Counted from the stretch's first letter, positions 1 to 7,126 are shown. The stretch is 12,691 nt of DNA from PNAI01 sp964575715 (GCA_964575715.1 CAZNSG010000347.1:1-12691); one strand, 5' to 3'. Numbers and translations: made by a program. Notes: generated by a model from the letters alone, not told the origin.

Positions 1-29
1 GAAGGACGGCGTCGCTTCGCTCGCCTATG
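1..29 (-). repeat. Truncated end of a palindromic intergenic element
   Basis: Bases 5-29 are the exact reverse complement of 7204-7228, which lies inside the complete palindromic element at 7127-7256. The window therefore appears to begin inside another, inverted copy of that element. The match is 25 of 25 bases. No gene is visible here; a short open frame crossing this area runs only through hairpin repeats and is not credible. Confidence 0.7.
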
Positions 30-32
30 ATA

Positions 33-98
33 CCGGAAGTCGGGTTTACCCGACTTCCGGCGTACTATGCTTCGGAACTCGGGCAAGCCCGAGTTCCG
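33..98. repeat. Two perfect 12-bp hairpins in tandem
   Basis: Bases 33-60 form a perfect 12-bp stem (ccggaagtcggg / cccgacttccgg) with a 4-base loop. Bases 73-98 form a second 12-bp stem (cggaactcgggc / gcccgagttccg) with a 2-base loop. Both have an outer arm rich in GGAA/TTCC and an inner cggg/cccg core, the same design as the hairpin at 11480-11498. They look like modules of the composite repeat that follows rather than a gene terminator, since no complete gene precedes them and no T-run follows. Confidence 0.8.
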
Positions 99-101
99 CG
101 G

Positions 102-242
102 GTGGGAACCGGTTTCCCGCCTTCGCGAGCCTACTCCGCCGAAGCAGCCGCTTCGGCTGCGAAGGCTGGAAGCCCGCTCCCGCCTTCGCGAAGCCCGCTT
201 CGGCGGGCGAAGCAAGGTCGGAAAAGATCATGCTCAAACAAA
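102..242. repeat. Composite dispersed repeat, copy A
   Basis: Bases 102-127 (gtgggaaccggtttcccgcc, then ttcgcg) match copy B at 11413 onward, and 181-226 match 11429-11474 with a single mismatch. The conserved right end atcatgctcaaacaaa (227-242) recurs at 11500-11515. Between the conserved ends sit hairpins: gcagccg/cggctgc (144-160) and gcccgc/gcgggc (193-208) nested in cttcg/cgaag arms. The outer sequence resembles a palindrome family I know from Bradyrhizobium and relatives. Together with 1-98 this fills almost all of the gene-free stretch before 328; bases 243-327 hold only the leader of the next gene, where I cannot place a promoter with confidence. Confidence 0.8.
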
Positions 243-327
243 ATAATTGGAGCCAGGATATGATTCCATCGGAACCGATAAGGCTCTATTTGTGATATTC
301 AATTCGCCCTTCGCAAGGAGACTTTAA

Positions 328-864
328 ATGCGCGCGATCAAGCTCGATGAGGCCCTCGCCATCATCAACAAAACCTTCGCCGAGGCGGCAAGACGCAACG
401 CCTATCCCCTCACCGCCGTGCTGCTCGACGCCGGCGGCCGCGTCAAGGCCGCCCTCAAGCAGGACGGCGCATCGCTGCTGCGCTTTGAGGTCTCCTACGG
501 CAAGGCCTATGCATCGCTCGCGCTCGGGCGCCAATCGCGCCTGGTGCTGCAGAAGGCCAAGGACAAGCCGCTGTTCATGGAATCCTTCAATGCACTCGCC
601 GATGGCCCGATGTTCCTCGAAGGCGGCGGCCAGTTGATCCGCGATGCCGAGGGCGAAGTGATCGGCGCCATTGGCGTGACCGGCGATACCAACGAGATCG
701 ACGATCTGTGCGCGATTGCCGGCATCCGCGCCGCGGGTTTTAAGACCGACGACGATTTCGGCGAGGACGAGATGCGCAGGCTCAACATCAAACGCGCGCC
801 ACCCATTGCAGACCCGCAAGAGACCACGCCGCCGCCGACGGGCCGCATCCCGCGCCGGGCATAG
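328..864 (+). CDS. GlcG/HbpS-family (haem-binding-like) protein
   Basis: The 178-residue product matches the GlcG/HbpS (DUF336) fold. The N-terminus has the family pattern of an amphipathic helix (LDEALAIINKTFAEAARRN) followed by LTAVLLDAGGRVKAALKQDG (28-47). A glycine-rich segment, FLEGGGQLIRDAEGEVIGAIGVTGDT, spans about 96-121. No signal peptide is visible, so it is probably cytoplasmic. A strong Shine-Dalgarno AAGGAG (315-320) lies 7 bases before the ATG. The Pro/Arg-rich last 20 residues are an extension beyond the usual domain. Relatives bind haem or cobalamin or sit in glycolate operons; most are uncharacterised, so the ligand is unknown. The next gene begins 29 nt downstream on the same strand, suggesting co-transcription. 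Confidence 0.85.
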   Translation: MRAIKLDEALAIINKTFAEAARRNAYPLTAVLLDAGGRVKAALKQDGASLLRFEVSYGKAYASLALGRQSRLVLQKAKDKPLFMESFNALADGPMFLEGGGQLIRDAEGEVIGAIGVTGDTNEIDDLCAIAGIRAAGFKTDDDFGEDEMRRLNIKRAPPIADPQETTPPPTGRIPRRA

Positions 865-893
865 CGTTTTTAATCCCATGCGCTGAGGGCATC

Positions 894-1859
894 ATGAACG
901 AATTCAGCCGACGCATATTTCTCGCCAGCGCCGCGCTCGCAGGCGCCGCACTCGCGCAGCGCCCTGCTGTGGCCGCCGCCCCCCTCGCCGGCAAGCAAGC
1001 CCCAGGCGTCTATCGCTACAAGATCGGCAGCTTCGAGCTGACCGCGCTCTACGACGGCACCTGGTTTCGCAAGATCGATGCGGCCTTCGTGCGCAACGCC
1101 AGCCCCGCCCAGGTGGACAAGGCTCTGACAGACGCATTTCTGCAGCCCGGCATCGTGCCCACCTCGTTCACGCCGCTTGTGGTCAACACCGGCACCAAGC
1201 TCATCCTCATCGATGCCGGCACCGCCGGTCAGCTCGCTCCCACCACCGGTTATCTGGCCGGCAGCCTCGCCGCCGCCGGCATCGAGCCCAACGCCATCGA
1301 CACAATCTTGATCTCGCATTTCCATCCCGACCACATCAACGGCATCAAGGACAAGGACGGCCGCAAGGTTTTTCCCAACGCCGAGATCCTTGTTCCAGAG
1401 CCGGAATGGGCGTTCTGGATGGACGACGCTAGGATGCGCGCAACGCCGGACAGCCTGCGCCCGATGTTTCTCAACGCACGCCGCGTCTTCGCCGACATCG
1501 CGCGCGATGTGAAACGCTTTACCCCGGGCAACATGGTGGCATCCGGCATCACCTCGATCGCCGCCTTCGGCCACACGCCCGGCCATACCGCTTTCGCCAT
1601 TGCCTCCGGCAATCAATCGATGCTGGTGCTCGGCGACACCACCAACCATCCCTGGCTGTTCGCGCGCCATCCCGAATGGCAGGGCATCTTCGACATGGAC
1701 GGCAACCAGGCGGTCGCCAACCGCCGCCGTCTGCTCGACCGCGCGGTTGCCGACAAGATGCTGGTCGCGGGCTATCACTTCCCATTCCCAGCTACGGGTC
1801 ACATCGTCAAGGCCGGATCGGGCTACGACGTGGTGCCGGTGATGTGGCAGCCGTTATAA
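894..1859 (+). CDS. Tat-exported MBL-fold metallo-hydrolase
   Basis: The 321-residue protein begins with a twin-arginine signal (SRRIFLAS, residues 5-12) and an Ala-rich hydrophobic stretch ending near AVAAA (25-29), so it is probably exported folded to the periplasm. The metallo-beta-lactamase zinc motif HFHPDH is at 142-147. Further likely metal ligands are in GHTPGH (226-231), Asp248 in LGDTT, and His295 in GYHFPFP. The layout resembles the AiiA-lactonase/glyoxalase-II branch rather than true beta-lactamases; the substrate cannot be read from sequence. All expected ligands are present, so it is probably active. The ATG is preceded by only a weak gaggg. It follows the GlcG-like gene by 29 nt and converges on the receptor gene, with 56 nt between stop codons. 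Confidence 0.9.
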   Translation: MNEFSRRIFLASAALAGAALAQRPAVAAAPLAGKQAPGVYRYKIGSFELTALYDGTWFRKIDAAFVRNASPAQVDKALTDAFLQPGIVPTSFTPLVVNTGTKLILIDAGTAGQLAPTTGYLAGSLAAAGIEPNAIDTILISHFHPDHINGIKDKDGRKVFPNAEILVPEPEWAFWMDDARMRATPDSLRPMFLNARRVFADIARDVKRFTPGNMVASGITSIAAFGHTPGHTAFAIASGNQSMLVLGDTTNHPWLFARHPEWQGIFDMDGNQAVANRRRLLDRAVADKMLVAGYHFPFPATGHIVKAGSGYDVVPVMWQPL

Positions 1860-1915
1860 TCGTCGGACTTTTTCACGCGCCGCTCGCAAGCGCGCCCGCC
1901 GGCCGCAATGGCTCA

Positions 1916-3961
1916 CTATGGCAGCTTCGCACCCAGCCGCGCCATATAGGCCGCACCCGGTTGCGGATAGGCGTTGTAGGTGCCGAACGTGCTTGAACTC
2001 GCCACCGCATAGTCGAAATATTTCACGTTGAACAGATTCTGTGCCGCGACCGACCAGAACATATTTTTAACTTCGCCGCCGATACGCAGGTCGACCGTCG
2101 TGAAGGCCGGTATCATCGGCTGGAAATTCGCCTGATCGTTGTCCATGCGGCGCGCGCCGTTGTAACGCACCGCCCCATCGAGCACCAGATACTTGCGCCA
2201 GACATCCCACGACACGCCGGCGTTCGCCGTCCAGCGCGAGACCAGCGGCACATCATTGCCGGTGAACGGCCCCTCCCGGAACATTGCGCGCGTATAGGTA
2301 ACAGCCCCTTTGAGCGTCAGCCCCTCATTCACCCGCCATGCCGCGCTGGTCTCGTTGCCGTAGCGCCGCGTCGGATCGAGATTGATGTTGGCGCCAATCG
2401 GAGGAAACGGAATGAAATGAATTTCGTCGTTAAGCCGCATGTCATAGACGCTTGACTGAACTTCGAGCGCACCCAGGCGCAAGCGGATGCCGCCTTCGAT
2501 GTCGCGCGACGTCTGCGTGCGCAATCGAAAATCAACCGGAAACGCAAATACGCCAATCCGCTCGTCTACGTTCGGCGTGCGGAAGCTGCGCGCGAGGCGG
2601 CCGAACACCGCAAAATGGCTGTTGAAGCGATGCTCCGCCCCAAGATGCAGGGCATGCTGCACTTCGTTGCTGTTCAGCGGCGTGGCTTGAGAGTCAAAGA
2701 TGGAAGCGCCCGGCGCCGTGACGTCGAACCGGTCGCGGGCCGAGAGCGAGGTCTGCTGCACGCGCGCCCCCCACGCCACATCGGTCATGGCCGTGATGCC
2801 GAGCGTTTGCTGCCCATAGGCCGCGATCGAGCGCTGGCTCAGATCGTAGCGATGAATGGGCGCATCGCTCAGCAGCGTGCTGCGGTTCGAGCGCAGTGTC
2901 GCATCGTAAAAATCCAAGCCTGCGATCACCTTCGAGGGCAGTCCGAACAGATCGTGTCGGCCGATGAAGCGCGGCGTGAAGGAGACGGTCGTCAACTCGC
3001 GATCATCGGAACTGTCAAAGCCCGATAGTGACGAGAAGGCCTGCTGCTTCTTGTTCCGCACCCCGCCATCGACGATGACTTCGAGCCAATTCCCCACCAG
3101 GCGCGTGACGCCGACGGTGGCATTGATCCCCTGCTTGTTGGCGAACGCCGTTGGCGTGGTGGCGCCGGCGCGGTCGCTCTCCAGCTCGCTCGCTGTCAAG
3201 GTGACGCGCCGCGCGCCCGGCAGCCCGAGCTTCTGGTCGTCGACGGAGATATTGGCATATGCGCTGCCGCGATCGCCGGTATAGCGGAAGTCTCCGGCCG
3301 CATTGCGCTGGCGCAGCGCGTTGTTCACGCGATAGCCGTCGGAATCGATGGCATTGCCGAAGATCGAGGCGGCGAACGGCCCCGCCGCGCCATTGGCGGA
3401 CATACTGCCTTCGCGCTGCTTGAACGATCCAAATCCGCCTTCAATTCGCGCCGAGGGCGGCAGATTGGCGCCCGATTTGGTGACGATGTTGATGGTGCCA
3501 CCGACCGCGCCATCGCCATAGAGCACCGCGCCGGAATTGCCGCGCGTGATCTCGATCCGCTCGATGCTCGCGCGCGGGATGGCGGAAAAATCCACGCCTG
3601 CGAGATCCACATCGGTGAGCCGCCGGCCGTTGATCAGCACCAGCGTATTGGACGCCGCTGTCGCGCCAAATCCGCGCAGGTCGATGGTCGTGCCGGCGCC
3701 GTTCACCGCCCCGAACGTGCTCCAGGTTTGCGCGCCCGGCACGCGCGCGATGATCGACTGCAGCGACTCACCAGGAGAACGCGCGATCTCCTCGGCGGTG
3801 ATGACGGTAGTTGAGGCGCCGACAATGCCTTGATCGAGCCGGCTCGACGTGACGTTGATGGTGGGCAGGAGCCTGCGGTTTTCCTCCGCCTGGGCACTCG
3901 CTGAAACCAGACCGATCGCCGCTAGCGCAGCGCAAAGACATACACGTGTTGTCGTACCCAT
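1916..3961 (-). CDS. btuB: TonB-dependent outer-membrane receptor, probable cobalamin transporter
   Basis: The 681-residue product has a signal peptide (1-25, ending SASAQA), a TonB-box-like segment LPTINVTS (32-39), a plug domain (about 45-165) with the typical LINGRRL and YGDGAVGGTINIVT motifs, and a C-terminal beta-barrel. It would import a bulky ligand using TonB energy. The cobalamin riboswitch upstream argues strongly for vitamin B12 or a corrinoid, hence btuB. The frame stays open to an ATG at 4015, but I place the start at 3961: AAGGAG (3976-3971) lies 9 bases before it and the signal peptide begins there, whereas the 18 extra residues are charged and read through leader hairpins. The C-terminus ends in Pro rather than the common aromatic residue. 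No btuF/C/D or cobalamin-synthesis genes are in the window. Confidence 0.9.
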   Translation of the reverse strand: MGTTTRVCLCAALAAIGLVSASAQAEENRRLLPTINVTSSRLDQGIVGASTTVITAEEIARSPGESLQSIIARVPGAQTWSTFGAVNGAGTTIDLRGFGATAASNTLVLINGRRLTDVDLAGVDFSAIPRASIERIEITRGNSGAVLYGDGAVGGTINIVTKSGANLPPSARIEGGFGSFKQREGSMSANGAAGPFAASIFGNAIDSDGYRVNNALRQRNAAGDFRYTGDRGSAYANISVDDQKLGLPGARRVTLTASELESDRAGATTPTAFANKQGINATVGVTRLVGNWLEVIVDGGVRNKKQQAFSSLSGFDSSDDRELTTVSFTPRFIGRHDLFGLPSKVIAGLDFYDATLRSNRSTLLSDAPIHRYDLSQRSIAAYGQQTLGITAMTDVAWGARVQQTSLSARDRFDVTAPGASIFDSQATPLNSNEVQHALHLGAEHRFNSHFAVFGRLARSFRTPNVDERIGVFAFPVDFRLRTQTSRDIEGGIRLRLGALEVQSSVYDMRLNDEIHFIPFPPIGANINLDPTRRYGNETSAAWRVNEGLTLKGAVTYTRAMFREGPFTGNDVPLVSRWTANAGVSWDVWRKYLVLDGAVRYNGARRMDNDQANFQPMIPAFTTVDLRIGGEVKNMFWSVAAQNLFNVKYFDYAVASSSTFGTYNAYPQPGAAYMARLGAKLP

Positions 3962-3970
3962 AGGGACGCG

Positions 3971-4127
3971 CTCCTTCGCTTGCGCGCGTGAACACGCGCG
4001 CATGGGGTGAACCATCCCGCTGCGAAGGACGAATGAACGCAGTACGCCGCAAGACGTTTACGCTCACTTCTGAAAGTCGTGGGAAAAACCACGGCCTTCG
4101 CAACGGGCACGATGTCACCGCTGCGAA
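3971..4127 (-). promoter_or_regulatory. Candidate riboswitch expression platform hiding the ribosome-binding site
   Basis: Between aptamer and start codon four segments can pair in alternative ways (5' to 3' on the transcript). A is UUCGCA (4127-4122), B is UGCGAAGG (4102-4095), C is UCCUUCGCA (4029-4021), and D is GCGAAGGA (3979-3972), which contains the Shine-Dalgarno. A-B gives 6 pairs, B-C 8 pairs, C-D 8 pairs, all perfect. C-D would bury the ribosome site; B-C would free it. A perfect 10-bp inverted repeat (3981-4002) lies in the C-D loop just before the Shine-Dalgarno. The complementarity is seen directly; the switching is inferred. I see no intrinsic terminator here, which fits control of translation. 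Confidence 0.55.
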
Positions 4128-4170
4128 CAGCCGCTCCGTGTGGTGCTCCCCGCCCACCGGTTGGGTGACT

Positions 4171-4352
4171 GCGCTGGCAGGTCTCCTGGCTCGCGGGTCA
4201 GTGTCTTGGCGTCCTAGCCTTCCCAGTTTCCCAGTGGCTTAGATGGACGCGGACTCGCCGCTTACAGTTGCGGGGGCAGCCACGGTTTCATTGCCAACCG
4301 GCAATAACCGTGTTCCCTCTTGCCTCCCCGGCTCACGCCGAGGAACCAGTGC
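4171..4352 (-). ncRNA. Cobalamin (AdoCbl/B12) riboswitch aptamer
   Basis: Reading the minus strand, the class signatures appear in order: GGGAACACGG (gGGAA..cGG box), GGCUGCCCCCGCAACUGUAA, GCCACUG...GGGAAGG, and the B12 box AGCCAGGAGACCUGCC (4191-4176). The closing P1 helix can form between GCACUGG (4352-4346) and CCAGCGC (4177-4171), with one mismatch. All hallmark segments are intact. The aptamer lies about 210 nt upstream of the receptor start at 3961, on the same strand. By family precedent, binding of a cobalamin lowers expression of the downstream uptake gene. Confidence 0.96.
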
Positions 4353-4360
4353 AATGTTTA

Positions 4361-4389
4361 AGTTCACTACACCCATATTCCGGAGTCAA
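4361..4389 (-). promoter_or_regulatory. Possible promoter of the riboswitch-receptor transcript
   Basis: On the minus strand TTGACT (4389-4384) matches five of six bases of a sigma-70 -35 box. After 17 nt comes TGAACT (4366-4361), a poor -10 with three of six bases matching. Its position would start the RNA almost exactly at the 5' edge of the aptamer, which is the main argument for it. The -10 is weak enough that a neighbouring site is possible. Confidence 0.4.
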
Positions 4390-4408
4390 GTTTTTTGAAT
4401 CTTATGCT

Positions 4409-4441
4409 AAAACGCCTGAGGCCGGCCTTACGGCCGGCCTC
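4409..4441 (-). terminator. Rho-independent terminator of the small Lys/Ala-rich gene
   Basis: A perfect 10-bp GC-rich stem (gaggccggcc 4418-4427, ggccggcctc 4432-4441) with a 4-base loop lies 25 nt beyond the stop of the minus-strand gene ending at 4467. On that strand it is followed within 5 bases by a short TTTT run (4412-4409). The T-run is short, so termination may be partial. It would insulate the riboswitch transcript from read-through. Confidence 0.65.
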
Positions 4442-4466
4442 GCGACGAACGACACTGCATGAGGCC

Positions 4467-4781
4467 TTAGTTATGCGGTGCGGGTGTCGCCGGCTTCGTG
4501 GTCGCAAACGCATCCTTGGCCTTCGGCGCCTGCATGACCTGCGGTGCGGGCTTGGCAGTCTTGACCTTCTTCACTTTGTGCTTCTTGACCTTTCCGACCT
4601 TGGCCGCCTTGACGTCCTTCATATCGGCCGGTTTGGCCGCGGCGTTGACCGCCGGTGTTGCGGCCGGAGTTTTTACGGCTTGCGTCGCCGGGACCTTCAA
4701 CGTGGTGACCGCGCTTTGCGCAACCACTGGCCCCGCGAGCAACGTGGACGCGAGCAACGCAACGGTGATTTTCCTCAACAT
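4467..4781 (-). CDS. Small exported Lys/Ala/Pro-rich protein
   Basis: The 104-residue product has a clear Sec signal peptide (MLRKITVALLASTLLAGPVVA, likely cut after Ala21). The mature part is almost entirely Ala, Lys, Pro, Val and Thr, with a strongly basic centre (KVGKVKKHKVKKVKTAK, 61-77) flanked by Ala/Pro-rich arms. No catalytic motif or cysteine is present. It is probably a disordered, positively charged periplasmic protein; similar low-complexity exported proteins are common in this order and have no assigned function. AGGGAAG about 8 bases before the ATG is a reasonable ribosome site, and a terminator hairpin follows the stop. Low complexity makes any family assignment unsafe, but signal peptide, ribosome site and terminator together argue for a real gene. 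Confidence 0.75.
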   Translation of the reverse strand: MLRKITVALLASTLLAGPVVAQSAVTTLKVPATQAVKTPAATPAVNAAAKPADMKDVKAAKVGKVKKHKVKKVKTAKPAPQVMQAPKAKDAFATTKPATPAPHN

Positions 4782-5138
4782 GATTTTTCTTCCCTATTTT
4801 GCGCTTCGGCCTCGATTCCGAACGCGACTGGTGTGACACTTGGACCGGCCAAGTTCTGCTTGAACAAGCGCCGATCGATCGTGACACCAGCATGGATGAG
4901 CCGCGCTGAACTCGCCCTGAAGTCGGCTGTTAGCGCCGGTTCATCTGCCGGCCGCAATGGCGACACAAAACGATGATTTCATGAGCGAAATAGTTATCGA
5001 ACTGTGAAGCACTCACGCCGAGTTGAACCGCGCGGGCCGAAATCTTTGTTGTCTAATGTTGTTCCACGCCGGTGGATTTGTTAGTAATGATGAAATTCAC
5101 GCGGGCGGGTGACCGCTGCGCACAATCGGAGAAGAATC
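4782..5138. other. Divergent intergenic region, no gene seen
   Basis: This 357-nt stretch separates the minus-strand small exported gene from the plus-strand TPR gene and should hold both promoters. A short inverted repeat (cttgg/ccaag around 4838-4852) is visible. Open frames crossing it lack ribosome sites and recognisable protein character. A TTGTTC (5059-5064) with TAGTAA (5082-5087) 17 nt later is a possible but weak plus-strand promoter; I do not rely on it. Confidence 0.5.
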
Positions 5139-5717
5139 ATGGGCTATCGGATGACCGCAGCGCTTGCGATCGGACTCTTAAGCTTTGCGGTAGCCGCACC
5201 CCCTACAGGTGCCGTCGAAACATCCGATCCCCCGCTGCCTGCGCCACAAACCAACACCAAGCCGAAACCGGCGCCTCAGCCCGCCGCCACTACCAAGCCG
5301 CAGGAAAAGCCGAAGCCAGAAAACACCACGCAGCCACAACCGAAGGGGTCGAGCGATTTGTTCCTCAAGGGGTACAAAGTTGCTCATACCCTGATCTATC
5401 GCCGGCACGCCTACGCTGCCGGCATCGCCAAGTTAAAATCGCTCGGCCACGACGAGCACCCGGACGTGGCTAATCTAATCGGCTATTCCAGCCGCAAGCT
5501 CGGCCGCTACGACGACGCCAAGCATTGGTACGAGAAGGCGCTCGCTTCCGATTCAAATCATGCCCGCACCTGGTCCTATTACGGCATGTGGCATGCCGAG
5601 CAGGGCAATCTGCTCAAAGCACGCGAACACCTCGCCAAGGTGCAGTCGATTTGCGGCACTGGCTGCCGTGAATACGCCGAGCTCAAGGGCGTGATCGAAG
5701 GCACGCGGCTGTACTGA
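5139..5717 (+). CDS. Exported TPR-repeat protein
   Basis: The 192-residue product starts with a signal peptide (hydrophobic 6-20, likely cleavage near GAVE, 24-27), then a Pro/Lys/Thr-rich flexible linker (31-69), then about three tetratricopeptide-type helix pairs (75-173). The clearest repeat is HPDVANLIGYSSRKLGRYDD followed by AKHWYEKALASDSN. A CGTGC pair (Cys172, Cys176) near the end could form a disulfide in the periplasm; such a C-x3-C followed by EYxxL recurs in related small TPR proteins as I recall them. The role is probably protein-protein contact; no enzymatic motif is present. I chose the ATG at 5139 because GGAGAA (5128-5133) precedes it and the signal peptide begins there; an in-frame ATG at 5109 would add a polar stretch before it. 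Confidence 0.85.
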   Translation: MGYRMTAALAIGLLSFAVAAPPTGAVETSDPPLPAPQTNTKPKPAPQPAATTKPQEKPKPENTTQPQPKGSSDLFLKGYKVAHTLIYRRHAYAAGIAKLKSLGHDEHPDVANLIGYSSRKLGRYDDAKHWYEKALASDSNHARTWSYYGMWHAEQGNLLKAREHLAKVQSICGTGCREYAELKGVIEGTRLY

Positions 5718-5778
5718 TTTTTGCTGCATCGCCGTAGCTAACGGACGCTTGCGCCCTTTATGCCAACTTTCTCAATTT

Positions 5779-5883
5779 GTCATTCCGGCCGAGCCGCATT
5801 AGCGGCGAGAGCCGGAATCCATAACCACCGACCGTGATTATGGATTCCGGGCTCGCGGGCTTACGCCCGCGCCCCGGAATGAC
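5779..5883. repeat. 105-bp double-hairpin palindromic element, copy 1
   Basis: The element opens with gtcattccgg and closes with ccggaatgac. It contains a left hairpin (attccggc...gccggaat with inner gccgc/cggc), a central ccataa...ttatgg inverted repeat, and a right hairpin (attccggg...cccggaat with inner gcgggc/gcccgc). A second copy of identical length is at 7307-7411, and the similarity also covers the ctcaatt just before each. Elements with this core are frequent between genes in Bradyrhizobium-like genomes as I know them. It lies between the convergent TPR and cutA genes and could act as a two-way terminator. Confidence 0.9.
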
Positions 5884-5908
5884 GAGTCGGAATTTATGCG
5901 CGCTGGTG

Positions 5909-6241
5909 TCAGTCCTTCATGGCGCCCGCGGTCTCCGCCATCAGCCAGCCGAGGTAAGTCTGCTCGACGCTCTCGAGCGGAAGCACCAGGATCGCCGGCG
6001 TCGTGTAGGAGTGCATGTCCTTGATCGCCCGCCCGACATCCTGCGCGAGCGCCGCGCGCGTCTTGACGATCATGACTGCTTCCTCCCCGCGCTCGACCTT
6101 CCCCTCCCACCAAAAGTACGAAATCATCCCCGGCAAGATGTTAACGCAAGCTCCCAGCCGCCGCTCCACGATCGCGCGGCCGGCCTGTTCAGCCTCGACA
6201 ATCGATGGGTAGGTTGTGTAAACGAACACCGCGCGTTCCAT
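5909..6241 (-). CDS. cutA: CutA divalent-cation tolerance protein
   Basis: At 110 residues this is a full-length CutA1, a small trimeric ferredoxin-like-fold protein named for copper tolerance in E. coli but of unsettled biochemical role. The family signatures are all present: VYTTYPS near the N-terminus, RRLGACVNILPGMISYFWWEGK (27-48), the EEAVMIVKTR segment (53-62), and HSYTTPAILVLPLE (77-90) followed by YLGWL (96-100). There is no signal peptide, so it is cytoplasmic. AAGGA (6248-6244) supports the ATG at 6241. It is transcribed divergently from nadK, 63 nt away, and ends 25 nt from the palindromic element at 5779-5883. Confidence 0.96.
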   Translation of the reverse strand: MERAVFVYTTYPSIVEAEQAGRAIVERRLGACVNILPGMISYFWWEGKVERGEEAVMIVKTRAALAQDVGRAIKDMHSYTTPAILVLPLESVEQTYLGWLMAETAGAMKD

Positions 6242-6304
6242 GATCCTTCACCCCGATGGTGAGTCGTGCGCGCTTAAGTTCCGCGAGCAAACGGCGAGCG
6301 CCAC
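6242..6304. promoter_or_regulatory. Short divergent promoter region between cutA and nadK
   Basis: Only 63 nt separate the two start codons, so both promoters must overlap here or extend into the opposite gene. The cutA ribosome site (AAGGA, 6248-6244) takes part of this space. I see no convincing -35/-10 pair. nadK has only a weak purine-rich stretch (cggcgagcg) before its start. Confidence 0.4.
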
Positions 6305-7090
6305 ATGATGAGCCGAGCCACATCCCGCTACGAGCGCATCGCCTTTGTTGCGAGCTCCAATCCCGAGGCGCAAAAGGCGTGCGCCCGGCTGGTCAAGCGC
6401 TACGGCAGTTTCGCCCCCGCCAAGTCCGACGTCGTGGTCGCGCTCGGCGGCGACGGCCTGATGCTGCAAACCCTGCACAAGTTTATGCAGTCCGGCAAGC
6501 CGATCTATGGCATGCACCGCGGCACCGTCGGCTTCCTGATGAATGATTTCCACGAGAAAAATCTGCCCGAGCGGATCAACGCGGCCGAAACCGCGACAAT
6601 TCATCCGCTGGTCATGCGCGCGCGCGACGCCGCCGGCCGCAGCCACGAGCATCACGCCATCAACGAAGTGTCGCTCTACCGCCAGAGCTACCAGGCGGCA
6701 CGGCTGCGCATCCTGATCGACGGCAAGGAGCGCTTGGCCGAGCTGGCCGCCGACGGCGTCTTGGTCGCAACGCCGGCGGGCTCGACCGCCTATAATCTCT
6801 CCGCGCAAGGACCGATCATCCCGATCAACGCGCCGCTGCTCGCGCTCACGCCGATCAGCCCGTTCCGCCCGCGCCGCTGGCGTGGCGCGCTGCTGCCCAA
6901 TACCGCGCGTGTCAGGGTCGAGGTGATCGATCCCGACAAGCGTCCGGTGGCGGCGGTGGCCGACCACGACGAGGTGCGCTCGGTGCGCACGGTCGACATC
7001 CGCATGGATCACAAGATCGCGCTCAAGATGCTGTTCGATCCCGGCCACAGCCTGGACGAACGCATCTTGCGCGAGCAGTTCGGGTATTAG
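6305..7090 (+). CDS. nadK: NAD kinase
   Basis: The 261-residue protein phosphorylates NAD to NADP using ATP or polyphosphate, in the cytoplasm. The diagnostic GGDG motif is at 48-51 in VVALGGDGLML, followed by GMHRGTVGFLMN (69-80), the NE motif INEVSLYR (119-126) and DGVLVATPAGSTAYNLSAQG (150-169), the glycine/serine-rich NAD-binding segment. Length and motif order fit the short alphaproteobacterial NAD kinases. Two ATG codons are adjacent (6305, 6308); either could be used. The ribosome site is weak. No truncation or frameshift is seen. The gene is followed by two repeat elements and no same-strand partner, so it is probably transcribed alone. Confidence 0.97.
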   Translation: MMSRATSRYERIAFVASSNPEAQKACARLVKRYGSFAPAKSDVVVALGGDGLMLQTLHKFMQSGKPIYGMHRGTVGFLMNDFHEKNLPERINAAETATIHPLVMRARDAAGRSHEHHAINEVSLYRQSYQAARLRILIDGKERLAELAADGVLVATPAGSTAYNLSAQGPIIPINAPLLALTPISPFRPRRWRGALLPNTARVRVEVIDPDKRPVAAVADHDEVRSVRTVDIRMDHKIALKMLFDPGHSLDERILREQFGY

Positions 7091-7126
7091 GGCAGGTTTC
7101 GATCAGGTGGAGTCGGTATTTGGTGT

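Noticed and set aside
27..263. Short open frame at the window start
   Set aside because: It is translated entirely from hairpin repeat modules; no ribosome site and no protein-like composition.
870..1802. 310-codon minus-strand frame
   Set aside because: Antisense to the MBL-fold hydrolase; no recognisable domain and low-complexity Gly/Ala/Glu composition.
3962..4015. 18-residue N-terminal extension of the TonB-dependent receptor
   Set aside because: It would precede the signal peptide with charged residues, reads through the leader hairpin, and lacks a ribosome site, while AAGGAG precedes the ATG at 3961.
4775..4966. 63-codon minus-strand frame overlapping the start of the small exported gene
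   Set aside because: It overlaps the better-supported gene, has no signal peptide or ribosome site, and no recognisable domain.
6248..7048. 266-codon minus-strand frame
   Set aside because: Antisense to nadK, which has clear GGDG and NE motifs on the other strand.
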